In this document: positions 26,065 to 34,283 of the stretch, one piece after another
Layout of the letters: each line of letters starts with the position of its first letter
Position numbering within the stretch: the stretch's first letter is position 1
From: Crossiella sp. CA-258035
GTDB lineage: Bacteria > Actinomycetota > Actinomycetes > Mycobacteriales > Pseudonocardiaceae
Reading direction: 5' to 3'
Length of the DNA stretch: 64,000 bases
Assembly: GCF_030064675.1 (NCBI RefSeq)
Contig: NZ_CP116413.1
Span: 4,992,001 to 5,056,000, forward strand
Made by a program: the position numbers and the translations under genes
The notes under the pieces: generated by a model
Told to the model about the DNA's origin: nothing
Seen by the model: only the letters and a program-made list of their open reading frames with translations
The model's database searches: none

Positions 26065-26784
26065 TCAGCCCTGCGCCGGGTACAGGCCGTGCAGCCACCG
26101 CGCCCACGCCTCGTCGGCGGCGGCCCGGTCGACCGGGGTGTAGACGTGGTGGCCGACCGCGATGGTCATGCCCAGCGCCGCGCGGCCGTGGAAGCGGTAC
26201 AGCCCGTCCTCGGTGCGCACGGCGAGGAAGTCGCCGTCGGGCTCCTCCACCCAGTCCACCACGCCCTCGATCGGCGGCAGCCCGGCCGGGGTCAGCCGCA
26301 CCCGCTCGCCCAGCGCGGGCGCGCGGTCCAGGCCCAGGCCGCGCAGCAGCACCGGCCAGGCCTCCGGCTTGGCCGAGACCTCCGGCCCCTCGGCGGTGAG
26401 GTAGACCGCGGGCCGTCCGGCGAAGTGCCGGAAGTACTCGGCCAGGGTGTGCAGGTACATGTCCCAGCCGCGGCTGGTCATGCCCTCGTACTCCGCGCCC
26501 CAGTCATCGCCGAGGAAACCGCTGTGCACGAACCGCAGCACGGTGCTGCCGCCGTCCCTGGCCTCGATCAGGTACTCGAAGGCGTGGAAGGAGCCGTCCG
26601 GGCCGGCCGGCGTGGTGATGGACAGGTGCGCGGGTGGCTGCCACACCTCGCAGGCGCCCGCATCCGGCGCGGGCTGGGCCATGAACCAGGCCTCCATGCC
26701 CGGTCCGGTCGCGATCGCGTCCCACACCTGTTGCGAGGTGGCCGCCAGCTCGACTTCCTTGCGCAGCTCGAACTTCCGTCCCAT
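26065..26784 (-). CDS. SRPBCC-domain (AHSA1-like) protein
   Basis: A 239-residue protein with an activator-of-Hsp90/START-like fold, a hydrophobic-ligand cavity domain. The N-terminus RKFELRKEVELAATSQQVWDA and the GFLGDDWGAEYEGMTSRGW stretch fit the AHSA1 group, often annotated as SRPBCC. It is cotranscribed with a winged-helix regulator upstream (start and stop share TGATG) and is followed two bases later by iclR. Proteins of this sort next to ArsR-like regulators are very common in actinomycetes; the ligand is unknown. Confidence 0.8.
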   Translation of the reverse strand: MGRKFELRKEVELAATSQQVWDAIATGPGMEAWFMAQPAPDAGACEVWQPPAHLSITTPAGPDGSFHAFEYLIEARDGGSTVLRFVHSGFLGDDWGAEYEGMTSRGWDMYLHTLAEYFRHFAGRPAVYLTAEGPEVSAKPEAWPVLLRGLGLDRAPALGERVRLTPAGLPPIEGVVDWVEEPDGDFLAVRTEDGLYRFHGRAALGMTIAVGHHVYTPVDRAAADEAWARWLHGLYPAQG

Positions 26785-27401
26785 CAGGACTCCTTGCCAG
26801 TGTTGTCGTCCTCGGCGAGCACCGGTCGCACGCTCGGGTGCACGGCCACCAGCACCCGGTGCGTGCGGCCGCCCGCCGCTGTCTCATCGTGGTACTTGCC
26901 CACCAGCCCTGCCACCGCAGCGGCCAGCTCACGGGCGAAGGCGGCCCGGCGCTCCGCCGAGGCGAACCTGATCTCGCCGTCCAGGGCGTAGGTGGCCACC
27001 GGCTTGCCCGCCTTGCGGCTGCCGGTGATCAGGTGGCCGACGTCGCGGACCAGCCGGGCGGCCAGCGCGAGCAGCCAGCGCGCGGAGAGCTGGTCCGGCG
27101 AGCGCGCCGGATCGGGCTGCACCGCGCCCAGCGCGGCGGGCGAGATGACGTAGGAGGCGGCGGTCGCGCGCAGCACCCGCTCGGTGAAGTTGCCCTTGCG
27201 GCGCTCCTCCACCAATTCGACCAGGCCGTGCTTCTCCAGTTCCCGCAGGTGGTAGTTGACCTTCTGCCGGGCCACGCCCACCCGCGCGGCCAGCGAGCTC
27301 GCCGAACCGGGCTCGGCCAGCTCGGCGAGCAGACGCGACCGCAGCGGATCCAGACTGCTCTCCGCCGCGGCCGCGTCCTCGATCACCGCAACCTCATCCA
27401 T
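26784..27401 (-). CDS. Winged-helix (ArsR-like) transcriptional regulator
   Basis: A 205-residue regulator. The N-terminal winged helix shows LDPLRSRLLAELAEPGSASS and ARVGVARQKVNYHLRELE, then LVELVEERRKGNFTERVLRA. The C-terminal part (FASAERRAAFARELAAAVAGL) is helical. A 16-bp inverted repeat sits just upstream of the ATG at 27401 and is the likely site of autoregulation. It heads a three-gene operon with SRPBCC and IclR genes. Confidence 0.85.
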   Translation of the reverse strand: MDEVAVIEDAAAAESSLDPLRSRLLAELAEPGSASSLAARVGVARQKVNYHLRELEKHGLVELVEERRKGNFTERVLRATAASYVISPAALGAVQPDPARSPDQLSARWLLALAARLVRDVGHLITGSRKAGKPVATYALDGEIRFASAERRAAFARELAAAVAGLVGKYHDETAAGGRTHRVLVAVHPSVRPVLAEDDNTGKES

Positions 27402-27418
27402 GCGGCCATCGTGGCTTG

Positions 27419-27434
27419 GACAAATTTTTTTGTC
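27419..27434. promoter_or_regulatory. Operator of the wHTH-SRPBCC-iclR operon
   Basis: GACAAA-TTTT-TTTGTC is a perfect inverted repeat with 6-bp arms, 18 bp upstream of the start codon. On the minus strand it contains TTGACA, so the operator overlaps the promoter -35. Confidence 0.7.
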
Positions 27435-27449
27435 AAGGGCTCCCGGTGA

Positions 27450-28622
27450 TCAGCACCCGGAGGTGGCGGGCTTGCCGGCGAACCGGTCGGCGAGGAACTG
27501 GTGGGCGGCCTCGTTGCCGGTGTAGACCAGGGTGATGTGGTCGCTGGGGTAGCCCTGCCAGCGCGCGTTGACCCCCAGCCGGCAGTAGGCGGCGAAGAGC
27601 TCCTTGGCCTGCGGCGGGTACACCAGGTCGTCGTTGTCACCGTGGTACTGCAAGACCGGGACCTGGATCTTGTTGCCGCCCAGCTTGTTCTCCCTGACCC
27701 TGGCCAGCCAGGGCGGGGTGAGCACCGGGCTCGTCGTGGTGTGGTCGGCCAGCCTGCCGTTGGGGTACCAGGTGAGCAGCTCCACCGTGCAGGCCTCACG
27801 CTGCATCCGCGCGTACTCCGACCGCCCCTTGTCATTGAGGTAGTCGTCCAGCTTCAGCTCCGGATAGGCCCGGTCCAGGCCCATCAGCGCGGTGGCCAGC
27901 AACCCGTAGCCGCGCTTGCCGTCCAGCGGCAGCGCCACCTGGATCAGGTCCGCGGGGACCCCGCCACCGACCACGCCGACCAGGTTCAGCTCCGGGGCGT
28001 AGGACGGCTGCAGCTCCCCCGCCCACATGGCCGCGCCGCCGCCCTGGGAGTAGCCGCGCAGGGCGACCTTGGCGTTGGCGGACAACCCGGTTCCGGGCAG
28101 CCGCAACGCCGCCCGGACCACGTCGAGCACCGCGGTGCCCATCGAGCGGCCGACGGTGTAGGTGGTGCGCGGCTCCGGCCGGTAGCCCTCGTAGTCGGTG
28201 ATGGCCACCGCGTAGCCGCGGGTCAGCAGGTCGGTCACCGCGGGCTGCTCGTACAACGCGCCGACGTCGATCATCCGCGAGGGCGTGCAGCGGAAGGCCG
28301 GGCCGTGCGTGCCCACCGCCAGGCCCACCACCGGCGCGGTCTTCGCATCGACGTCCTTGGGCACCAGCACGGTGCCGGTCACCGCGTGCCGCTGGCCCAG
28401 CGCGTTGGTGGACAGGTACATCACCTGCCAGGCCTTGGCCTTCGCCCTGGTCGGCGGGTTGTCCGAGACCCGGGAGCGGACGAGGTCGCCCGGCGCGCCC
28501 GCCGGCAACGGGTCCGGCGGCTGGTAGAAGCTGTCCTCCGCGAGGGCTGCCGGCGGCAGCAGCGCCGCCAGCAGCAGGGCGCTCAGCAACGCCGGCACAA
28601 CGCGGCGAATGGAACGTGACAT
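27450..28622 (-). CDS. Secreted lipase of the LIP family
   Basis: A 390-residue exported alpha/beta hydrolase of the secretory-lipase family known from fungi and actinomycetes. A signal peptide (MSRSIRRVVPALLSALLLAA, cleavage after ALA) precedes the domain. The nucleophile elbow is RGYSQGGGAAMW, the acid is in YHGDNDDLVYPP, and the His is in GYPSDHITLV near the end. Two cysteines (FRCTPSRM and EACTVEL) could form a disulfide. The ATG at 28622 has GGAGG seven bases upstream. It is divergent from the CdaR-type regulator, which could control it. Confidence 0.9.
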   Translation of the reverse strand: MSRSIRRVVPALLSALLLAALLPPAALAEDSFYQPPDPLPAGAPGDLVRSRVSDNPPTRAKAKAWQVMYLSTNALGQRHAVTGTVLVPKDVDAKTAPVVGLAVGTHGPAFRCTPSRMIDVGALYEQPAVTDLLTRGYAVAITDYEGYRPEPRTTYTVGRSMGTAVLDVVRAALRLPGTGLSANAKVALRGYSQGGGAAMWAGELQPSYAPELNLVGVVGGGVPADLIQVALPLDGKRGYGLLATALMGLDRAYPELKLDDYLNDKGRSEYARMQREACTVELLTWYPNGRLADHTTTSPVLTPPWLARVRENKLGGNKIQVPVLQYHGDNDDLVYPPQAKELFAAYCRLGVNARWQGYPSDHITLVYTGNEAAHQFLADRFAGKPATSGC

Positions 28623-28665
28623 CGCTCGACCTCCGAGCCGCACGACTTGGGGAAAACAGGGAATT

Positions 28666-28677
28666 GGCCAGCTGGCC
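28666..28677. promoter_or_regulatory. Palindrome in the lipase/CdaR divergent region
   Basis: GGCCAGCTGGCC is a perfect 12-bp palindrome 44 bp upstream of the lipase start. It may be an operator, but such GC palindromes also arise by chance here. Confidence 0.35.
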
Positions 28678-28822
28678 GACTCCGCAAAACTACCACCGAC
28701 CGCACGGCACCCGAAGTACTATTCTTTGTCATCACCTCACAAAACCACCGCCGGAAACACGCACCCCACCACGAGGACCTCACACGATCAGGCGACGTCT
28801 CTCGACAGAGAAACGTTCACAT

Positions 28823-28853
28823 TTGACAGAATTGGCGGCGCGCAAGCTAATAC
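28823..28853 (+). promoter_or_regulatory. Candidate promoter of the CdaR-type gene, probably leaderless
   Basis: TTGACA (28823-28828) is followed after 19 bp by TAATAC (28848-28853). The ATG at 28859 is only six bases after the -10, so the message may start at the initiation codon, as often seen in actinomycetes. There is no Shine-Dalgarno sequence. Confidence 0.5.
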
Positions 28854-28858
28854 ACGGT

Positions 28859-30046
28859 ATGCGTCTGGCGAGTCGACTCTGGTCGACCATCCCCAAGGAG
28901 TTCGCCCGCCCGTTCCGTCCGCACGTGGCGCGCATGACCGCGGACATGATCCAGGAGATCCGGCGCGCGGTGCCGGAGTACGAGGCGATGCTGGGCAGCG
29001 AGCACGAGGCGGTCATCGTCGAGGCGATCGAGAAGGCCATCCTGTACTGCATCGACCACATCGGCGACCCGAAGTTCCGCAGTGACGAGTGGGCCAGCTA
29101 CCTGCGCCACCGGGGCATGGTGGAGTTCCACGAGGGCCGCAGCGCGAACGCCCTGCAGACCGCGTACCGGGTCGGCGGCAAGGTGGCCTGGCGGCACGTC
29201 TCCGCGGTCGGGCAGAGCTTGGGCGCGCCGCCGGAGTTGCTGTTCACCGCCGCCGAGGCGATCTTCGCCTATGTCGAGGAGCTGTCCGCGCTGGCGGTGG
29301 ACGGCTACACCGAGGCTCAGCGCAGGGCCGCGGGCAGCCGGGAACGCAGGCGCCGCCGCCTGCTGGAGCTGATCCTGGCCGACCCGCCGCCCTCCCGGCG
29401 GGTGCTGCTCCAGCACGCCGAGGCGGCCCGCTGGACCGTGCCGGAGACCGTGGTCGCGGTGGCCCTGGAACCCCGCGGCGACCAGCACACGCTCAGCGCG
29501 CCCGCGCTGGCCGCCGAGGTGCTGGTCGACCTGGAGGGCGAGCTGCCCTGCCTGGTCACCGCCGATCCGGAACGGCACCTGCGCGACCTGGCCCGCAACC
29601 TCAACGGCTGGCGGGCCGCGGTCGGCCTGCCGGTGCCGCTGGCCGAGGCGGCGGTCTCGCTGCGCGGCGCGCGCCGGGCCCTGCGGCTGGTGCAGCGCGA
29701 GCTGCTGCCGGACCGGCCGGTGACCTGGTGCGCCGACGAGCTGCCCACGCTGTGCCTGTTCGCCGACGAGTTCCTCATCGGCGAACTGGCCCGGCGCTGC
29801 CTGACCCCGCTGGACGACCTCACCCCGAAGCAGCGCCGCCGCCTGGCCGACACCCTGCTGGCCTGGCTGAGCAGCCGCCGCAACGCCCTGGAGATCGCCG
29901 CGGACCTCGATGTGCACCCGCAGACCGTGCGCTACCGGTTGCACCAGCTGGAGCGGCTCTTCGGCGACCAGCTCACCAACCCGGACCAGCGGCTGGCGCT
30001 GGAGCTGGCGTTGCGGGCGGAGCGGCTGCTGCACCCGCACCCCTGA
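28859..30046 (+). CDS. PucR/CdaR-type helix-turn-helix regulator
   Basis: A 395-residue regulator. The N-terminal domain (RLWSTIPKEFARPFRPHVAR, then MTADMIQEIRRAVPEY) belongs to the RsbRD-like/CdaR family common in actinomycetes. The C-terminal helix-turn-helix (SRRNALEIAADLDVHPQTVR, then YRLHQLERLFGDQLTNPDQR) is the PucR-type DNA-binding domain. The ATG at 28859 fits the usual family start; longer upstream frames are probably not translated. It is divergent from the lipase gene. Effector unknown. Confidence 0.88.
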   Translation: MRLASRLWSTIPKEFARPFRPHVARMTADMIQEIRRAVPEYEAMLGSEHEAVIVEAIEKAILYCIDHIGDPKFRSDEWASYLRHRGMVEFHEGRSANALQTAYRVGGKVAWRHVSAVGQSLGAPPELLFTAAEAIFAYVEELSALAVDGYTEAQRRAAGSRERRRRRLLELILADPPPSRRVLLQHAEAARWTVPETVVAVALEPRGDQHTLSAPALAAEVLVDLEGELPCLVTADPERHLRDLARNLNGWRAAVGLPVPLAEAAVSLRGARRALRLVQRELLPDRPVTWCADELPTLCLFADEFLIGELARRCLTPLDDLTPKQRRRLADTLLAWLSSRRNALEIAADLDVHPQTVRYRLHQLERLFGDQLTNPDQRLALELALRAERLLHPHP

Positions 30047-30049
30047 GGG

Positions 30050-30463
30050 TCAGTGGTACTCCACGCTCATCGACTCCGCGGACATGGTCAGCTCGGCGAT
30101 GGCGACCTGGTCGTGCCGGGTGTCGAAGCTGGGCGCGGCGATCCGGGTCGGGAAGGCGCTGCGCACCCGCCAGGTGACCAGCAGCTCGGGGCCGGGATCG
30201 TTGGTCAGGCTGATCGACAGGTCCCGCTCCGCCACTCGGTCGCCCCAGGCCGTGCCCAGCCAGTTCCACAGTTCGCCGCGCACCGCGCACACCCCCCGGG
30301 TGAGCGTGAAGTCGACGTTGTGCCGCCGTGCCCCCAGCGGTTCTCGCCCGGTCTGCAGGCCAGTGACCCGGACAAACGCCATCACGTCGCCGTCCACCGC
30401 CACCCGGAACCGATAGGACGGCATCGGGGGACGCCTAGTGGTCAGTTCGGACGACGCGCGCAT
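30050..30463 (-). CDS. Phage tail tube (T4 gp19-like) protein
   Basis: A 137-residue protein resembling the tail-tube/Hcp-like family of contractile injection systems. Visible features are YRFRVAVDGDVMAFVRVTGL near the start, VDFTLTRGVCAVRGELWNW, the SISLTNDPGPELLVTW strand pair, and the C-terminal ARxTMSAESMSVEY-like ending (AIAELTMSAESMSVEY). Such proteins form hexameric rings. No baseplate, sheath or other tail gene is nearby. The ATG at 30463 follows AGAGGG. It is convergent with the CdaR gene and upstream of a gap before a DUF6801-like operon. Confidence 0.78.
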   Translation of the reverse strand: MRASSELTTRRPPMPSYRFRVAVDGDVMAFVRVTGLQTGREPLGARRHNVDFTLTRGVCAVRGELWNWLGTAWGDRVAERDLSISLTNDPGPELLVTWRVRSAFPTRIAAPSFDTRHDQVAIAELTMSAESMSVEYH

Positions 30464-30552
30464 GGGGTGCCCTCTCACCTGGACAAAGATCAGTGCCCCC
30501 AGCATGCGACGACGGAGCGTGACGCCGCCGTGACGTGGCGCACAAAGCGGCC

Positions 30553-31734
30553 TCAGTTCCGCAATCGCAACGTCGTGACCAGTTGGTTGTCCGGTCCTGA
30601 CACCAGGCCGGAGAACAGCGGGCTGAGGTCCTCCCGCACCCCGCACCCGGTGAACGGCGGGATCCGGAACACCGAGGTGTAGCGGTAGTCGGTGTTCGGC
30701 AGGATCGGCAGGTCCCCCACCAGCCGGACGACCATCGGCTCCTCGGTGCGGCAGTCGGGGCCGACATCGAGGGGCAGGCCGGCTTGATGGACGTCGCGCA
30801 GGCGCAGCCGCAGGTTGACCGTGATGTCCAGCTTGCCGCCGGGCAGCGTGCCCGCCGCGGGGCCGACCGGCTCGAACTCGACGGTGGCGGTGGAGGGCAC
30901 GAAGCCCAGCACGACGAAGTAGGACTTGCTCGGCGGGATGGCCAGGGTGCCGGTGAGCTTGCCGGTGCCGAGGTTGACCGTGGTCTGCATGACGCCGGGC
31001 GCGGTGGTCAGTTCGGAGCCGAGCTTGCGGATCCGGGAGGTGGTGCGGACGTCGTGGCGCAGCTCGATGTCGGCGGCCGGGGACGCGCCGGGGATCAGCA
31101 CCGGTGGGCAGGGGCCGGGGCTCGGGAGCGGGCTTGAGCTCGGACCGGGCGAGGGACTGGGCCGCGTGCTGGTGACTGGCGGTGGAGCGGAGCTGGTCGT
31201 GGAGCCGGGGCTGCTCGACGGGCCGGGACTGGTCGATGAGCCGGGACTGGTCGTTGGACCGGGGCTGGTGGTGGGACCGGGGTTGGTGGTGGGACCGGGG
31301 TTGGTCGTGGGACCGGAGCTGGAGGTTGCGCCGGGGCGGGCGGGGTCCGACGGCGTGGACTGCCCGGCTGCCTGCGCGGGGCGCGCCGACCCCGGGGCCG
31401 TCGGAGACCCCGGGATCGGCGCGGTGGGTGTGGCCGACGGCTCGATGGCGGACCGAACCGTCGGCTGGTCACCAGGCAGTGGTGCCTGGCGCTGTGGGGA
31501 ATCAAGCTGGGGGGACACAAGCTGGGCTGCCGAGGGCGGCGCGGGGAGCGCGCTGGTCAGGCACGGGCTTGCCTGACCAGCGTCACTCCCCTGGCCCGGA
31601 TCGGTGGTCAGCAGTGCGTTGTGCTCGGCGGGTGCGGCGCCGGCGGTGATCACCACGGCTGTGGTGGCCAGGACGGTGGCGAGACCGGTCAACCGCCATC
31701 GCCACTGGTGGGCGGCATAGGACTCCCTGGTCAT
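30553..31734 (-). CDS. Secreted Pro/Thr/Ser-rich protein with DUF6801-type C-terminal module
   Basis: A 393-residue exported protein of unknown role. After a signal/anchor helix (about residues 15-37) comes a long Pro-Ser-Thr linker with tandem TTNPGP/TTSPGP repeats, then a C-terminal domain of about 170 residues. That domain aligns by eye with the C-terminal half of the protein encoded at 32447-33727: both contain the order L(G/K)xLxTxx, a Gx(L)xGxLxLP(P/K)(S/T)KxxFxxxGF(V/L)P segment, and GC(G)xxED/xFI near the end. Start ATG overlaps the lipoprotein stop as ATGA. Probably acts at the cell surface. Confidence 0.75.
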   Translation of the reverse strand: MTRESYAAHQWRWRLTGLATVLATTAVVITAGAAPAEHNALLTTDPGQGSDAGQASPCLTSALPAPPSAAQLVSPQLDSPQRQAPLPGDQPTVRSAIEPSATPTAPIPGSPTAPGSARPAQAAGQSTPSDPARPGATSSSGPTTNPGPTTNPGPTTSPGPTTSPGSSTSPGPSSSPGSTTSSAPPPVTSTRPSPSPGPSSSPLPSPGPCPPVLIPGASPAADIELRHDVRTTSRIRKLGSELTTAPGVMQTTVNLGTGKLTGTLAIPPSKSYFVVLGFVPSTATVEFEPVGPAAGTLPGGKLDITVNLRLRLRDVHQAGLPLDVGPDCRTEEPMVVRLVGDLPILPNTDYRYTSVFRIPPFTGCGVREDLSPLFSGLVSGPDNQLVTTLRLRN

Positions 31735-32369
31735 TTCTGGGCCGGGATCTTGGGGAACTCGGCCAGCTGGTCGGGGGTCGGCGGGTCCACCACAACCGGG
31801 GCGCCCCAGTCGCGGTAGCTCGCCGAGACGGTTCCGATCGACGCCCGCACCGGCCGGTCGTGTCCGTCCAGGACCAACTGGATCCTGTGACCGGCTGGCA
31901 CGGCAACTTCGTAGCTCACACCTTCGGGTGAGGTCTGCGCGGTGGCCAGGGTGGCGCCGGCCGGGACGAGCTTGCGCGGGTCGGACAGGTCGCGGATCCG
32001 GTCGGCCACCTCGGCCATGGGTTTGGCCAGCTCAGCGCCGTCGCCGGAGAGGCGGAGCCAGGGCTTGGCGCCCGGTGCGCGGTGGTCGTCGGGGATCCGG
32101 ACGAAGGACGCGTCGGGCAGGAACGCGTACGTCACCGGCTGACCACCTTGCTGGGTCAGCTCGCACCGGGCGCTGGTGGTGTCCCGGCGGCAGGCGGCCC
32201 GGCCGGTCACCCCCAGATCGAGGTCCACCGCGACGGACTTCTGCTTCTCCGCAGCGGTGGTGATGGCCCTGGACAGGGTGTCGGCGTCGGGGTGACCGGG
32301 CGCGGCGGCCGGGCTGCCGCAGGCGGTCAGGAGGAGCAGCGCGAGCAGGCTGGGGATGGTGGCACGCAT
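31731..32369 (-). CDS. Putative lipoprotein
   Basis: A 212-residue lipoprotein with a lipobox LLLLTACGS at residues 11-19, so Cys17 is the likely lipid-anchored residue. The mature region has two Cys (AACRRDTTSARC) and a domain resembling LppX/LprG-like folds in length, but I see no diagnostic motif. It lies between the two DUF6801-type genes in one operon and overlaps the downstream gene by four bases, so it probably works with them at the envelope. Confidence 0.75.
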   Translation of the reverse strand: MRATIPSLLALLLLTACGSPAAAPGHPDADTLSRAITTAAEKQKSVAVDLDLGVTGRAACRRDTTSARCELTQQGGQPVTYAFLPDASFVRIPDDHRAPGAKPWLRLSGDGAELAKPMAEVADRIRDLSDPRKLVPAGATLATAQTSPEGVSYEVAVPAGHRIQLVLDGHDRPVRASIGTVSASYRDWGAPVVVDPPTPDQLAEFPKIPAQK

Positions 32370-32446
32370 GGCGGTCTCCGGCAGGTTGGGTTGGGACCCG
32401 GGCGCGGACGGGCTGGCGGCGTCGCCGTCCGCACCCGGGAGTCGGG

Positions 32447-33727
32447 CTACTTCTTCTTCAGGTCGAGCGTGATCGAGTTGCCGGGGCCGGAGGTCACGGC
32501 GCTGACCACATCGGTGATGAAGGTGCCGCAGCCGGCGAACTTGGCGATCTCGTAGTCGCCGGTCAGGGTGCCGCCGACCATCGGGTTGAAGTTCGGGCCG
32601 GAGGTCAGCGCGATGTCCGAGGGCTTGGTCGTCTTGCAGGTGTCGCCGATGACCACCGGGATGCCCCACACGCGCACGTCGGGCAGCTTGATGGTGACCT
32701 TCGAGTTCGACTTGACCACGCCGCCGGTGAACGTGCCGGTGGTCTTGCCCTCGGGCACCAGCTCCACCACGGACTCGGTGGGCAGGAAGCCGAAGAGCTT
32801 GAAGCTGGCCTTGGTCTTGGGCAGGGACAACTCGCCGGAGAGCGCGCCGGACTGCAGGTTGACCTTGGCGTCGAAGTTGCCGGGGCCGAGCACGACCGCG
32901 GTGTTGAGCTTCTTGATCTGGGACTTGCCGTTGAGGGCGTAGCTGATCTCCAGGTCCGACGGCGGGTTCGACGTCGTGGTGGTCGGCTGGGTGCTGCTGG
33001 TGGTGGTGCTGGTCGGGCTGGTCGTGCTGCTCGAGGTGGTGGTGGGCGTGGTGCTGCTGGTCGTGCTGCTGGTGGTCGTGGTGGTGGTCCCGCCGCCGGG
33101 CGGCAGCACGTCGACCTCGTAGAGCCTGGTCTTCTGCGGCGGCTCGGTCTTCTTGATCGTGCAGGCCGAGTCGAAGGTGCCCAGGCCGGTCGGCGTGCCG
33201 TCGGCCTTGAGCGGGGTCAGCGTGGTCAGGAAGTCACCCACGTCGATCGTGGTGCGGCCCGGGTTGGGCAGCGCGAAGGACGGGGCCTTGCCCTTGGCCA
33301 CCACGTCGAAGGCCCCAGCGTCCGGGATCGGGGTCTTCGGGAAGGTCATCGGCACCTTGAGGTCCAGGGCGAGCCCTGCGTTGTCCAGCTTGGTGTCGGC
33401 GGTGGCCTTGCCCTCGATGGTGGCCGCGGAGACCAGCTTCAGCCCCGCGGTGGCGTCGGCCGGGACGGTGGCCACCGCGGTGACCTCGACCTCCGGGGTG
33501 GGCTGACCGGCCACCGGCTTGTCCGGCAGGCCGACCACGGTGATCTTGACCGACATGTCCTTCACGCCGATCAACGGGAACGGGCAGCTGTACACCAGGG
33601 TCAGCTCGGCCGGGGGTGCGGCCACGCCGGTGCCCGCGCCCGCCAGCACACCGGCGGCGGTCAGCATCGCCCCGACGGTCACCGTGGCCAGTGCCCCGGC
33701 AAGCCTGCTGCGATTGTTCATCTTCAT
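32447..33727 (-). CDS. DUF6801 domain-containing secreted protein
   Basis: A 426-residue secreted protein. A signal peptide (MKMNNRSRLAGALATVTVGA...) is followed by the DUF6801 motif LTLVYSCPFPLIGVKD, a beta-rich domain, a Thr/Ser linker (about residues 221-255, TTTSS repeats encoded by GTGGTGGTGCTGCTGGT-type simple sequence), and a second beta domain ending GCGTFITDVV. Function unknown; the composition suggests a wall-attached or matrix protein of actinomycetes. It is the first gene of a three-gene operon and is divergent from the ACP gene. Confidence 0.82.
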   Translation of the reverse strand: MKMNNRSRLAGALATVTVGAMLTAAGVLAGAGTGVAAPPAELTLVYSCPFPLIGVKDMSVKITVVGLPDKPVAGQPTPEVEVTAVATVPADATAGLKLVSAATIEGKATADTKLDNAGLALDLKVPMTFPKTPIPDAGAFDVVAKGKAPSFALPNPGRTTIDVGDFLTTLTPLKADGTPTGLGTFDSACTIKKTEPPQKTRLYEVDVLPPGGGTTTTTTSSTTSSTTPTTTSSSTTSPTSTTTSSTQPTTTTSNPPSDLEISYALNGKSQIKKLNTAVVLGPGNFDAKVNLQSGALSGELSLPKTKASFKLFGFLPTESVVELVPEGKTTGTFTGGVVKSNSKVTIKLPDVRVWGIPVVIGDTCKTTKPSDIALTSGPNFNPMVGGTLTGDYEIAKFAGCGTFITDVVSAVTSGPGNSITLDLKKK

Positions 33728-33814
33728 TGACTCCTCATCGCACGGGATTGGCTCACCCCACCCAACGGCATTCGAGAAGGCTGGTTACGGGAAATTTTCC
33801 GGACTTCTATTTCT

Positions 33815-33820
33815 TGTCAA
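33815..33820 (-). promoter_or_regulatory. Candidate -35 of the DUF6801 operon
   Basis: On the minus strand TTGACA lies 88 bp upstream of the DUF6801 start codon, in an AT-richer stretch. A matching -10 is not clear (AAATTT after 17 bp). Confidence 0.3.
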
Positions 33821-33889
33821 CGGGCGCTAATCCATGATCATCGTGATTGTCATCGAGTGCGCACACACAAAAGGCCCGACGTTTGGGTG

Positions 33890-33917
33890 TTGACCCACTT
33901 GATTATGCGGCAATAAC
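33890..33917 (+). promoter_or_regulatory. Candidate promoter of the ACP-hydrolase operon
   Basis: TTGACC (33890-33895) and AATAAC (33912-33917) are spaced by 16 bp, about 40 bp before the ACP start codon. Four of six -10 positions match the vegetative consensus. Confidence 0.5.
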
Positions 33918-33956
33918 GTCCGCCGGACCCGTAACCGATTCGAAAGGCTTATTTCC

Positions 33957-34283
33957 ATGCCCGAAGTAGCGATACCGGTCGCGGTGGACGCCGACGAGGT
34001 GCTCGCCGACGTCGTCGAGATGATCCGGACCCTGCTGGCGCACTACGGCCTCGAGGACGTGGCCATCGGCCGCTGGTGCCGGTTCCACGACGACCTGGAC
34101 CTGGAGAGCATCGACCTGGTCAAGCTGGCCACCGCGCTGCGGGACCGCTACGGCGAACCGGTGAACCTGGCCGCGTTCCTGGCCGGACTGGACCTGGACG
34201 CGCTGATCGGGCTGACCGTCGGGCACCTGGTCGACTACATCGTGGCCGCGCTGCGCGCCGCCGGAACGGAGCAGCGCCGGTGA
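33957..34283 (+). CDS. Acyl carrier protein-like protein
   Basis: A 108-residue protein of the phosphopantetheine-binding family. The attachment motif is DLDLESIDLVKLATAL near residue 46, with Ser within DLxxxSxD, followed by YGEPVNLAAFLAGLDLDALI and GLTVGHLVDYIV. The start ATG at 33957 has GAAAGG nine bases upstream. Its stop overlaps the next gene, an alpha/beta hydrolase, as GTGA. No ketosynthase or ligase is nearby, so the acyl donor is unknown. Confidence 0.82.
   Translation: MPEVAIPVAVDADEVLADVVEMIRTLLAHYGLEDVAIGRWCRFHDDLDLESIDLVKLATALRDRYGEPVNLAAFLAGLDLDALIGLTVGHLVDYIVAALRAAGTEQRR

Noticed and set aside
30050-30463. Prophage or complete contractile injection system
   Set aside because: Only a single gp19-like gene is present; no capsid, terminase, sheath, baseplate or integrase is visible.
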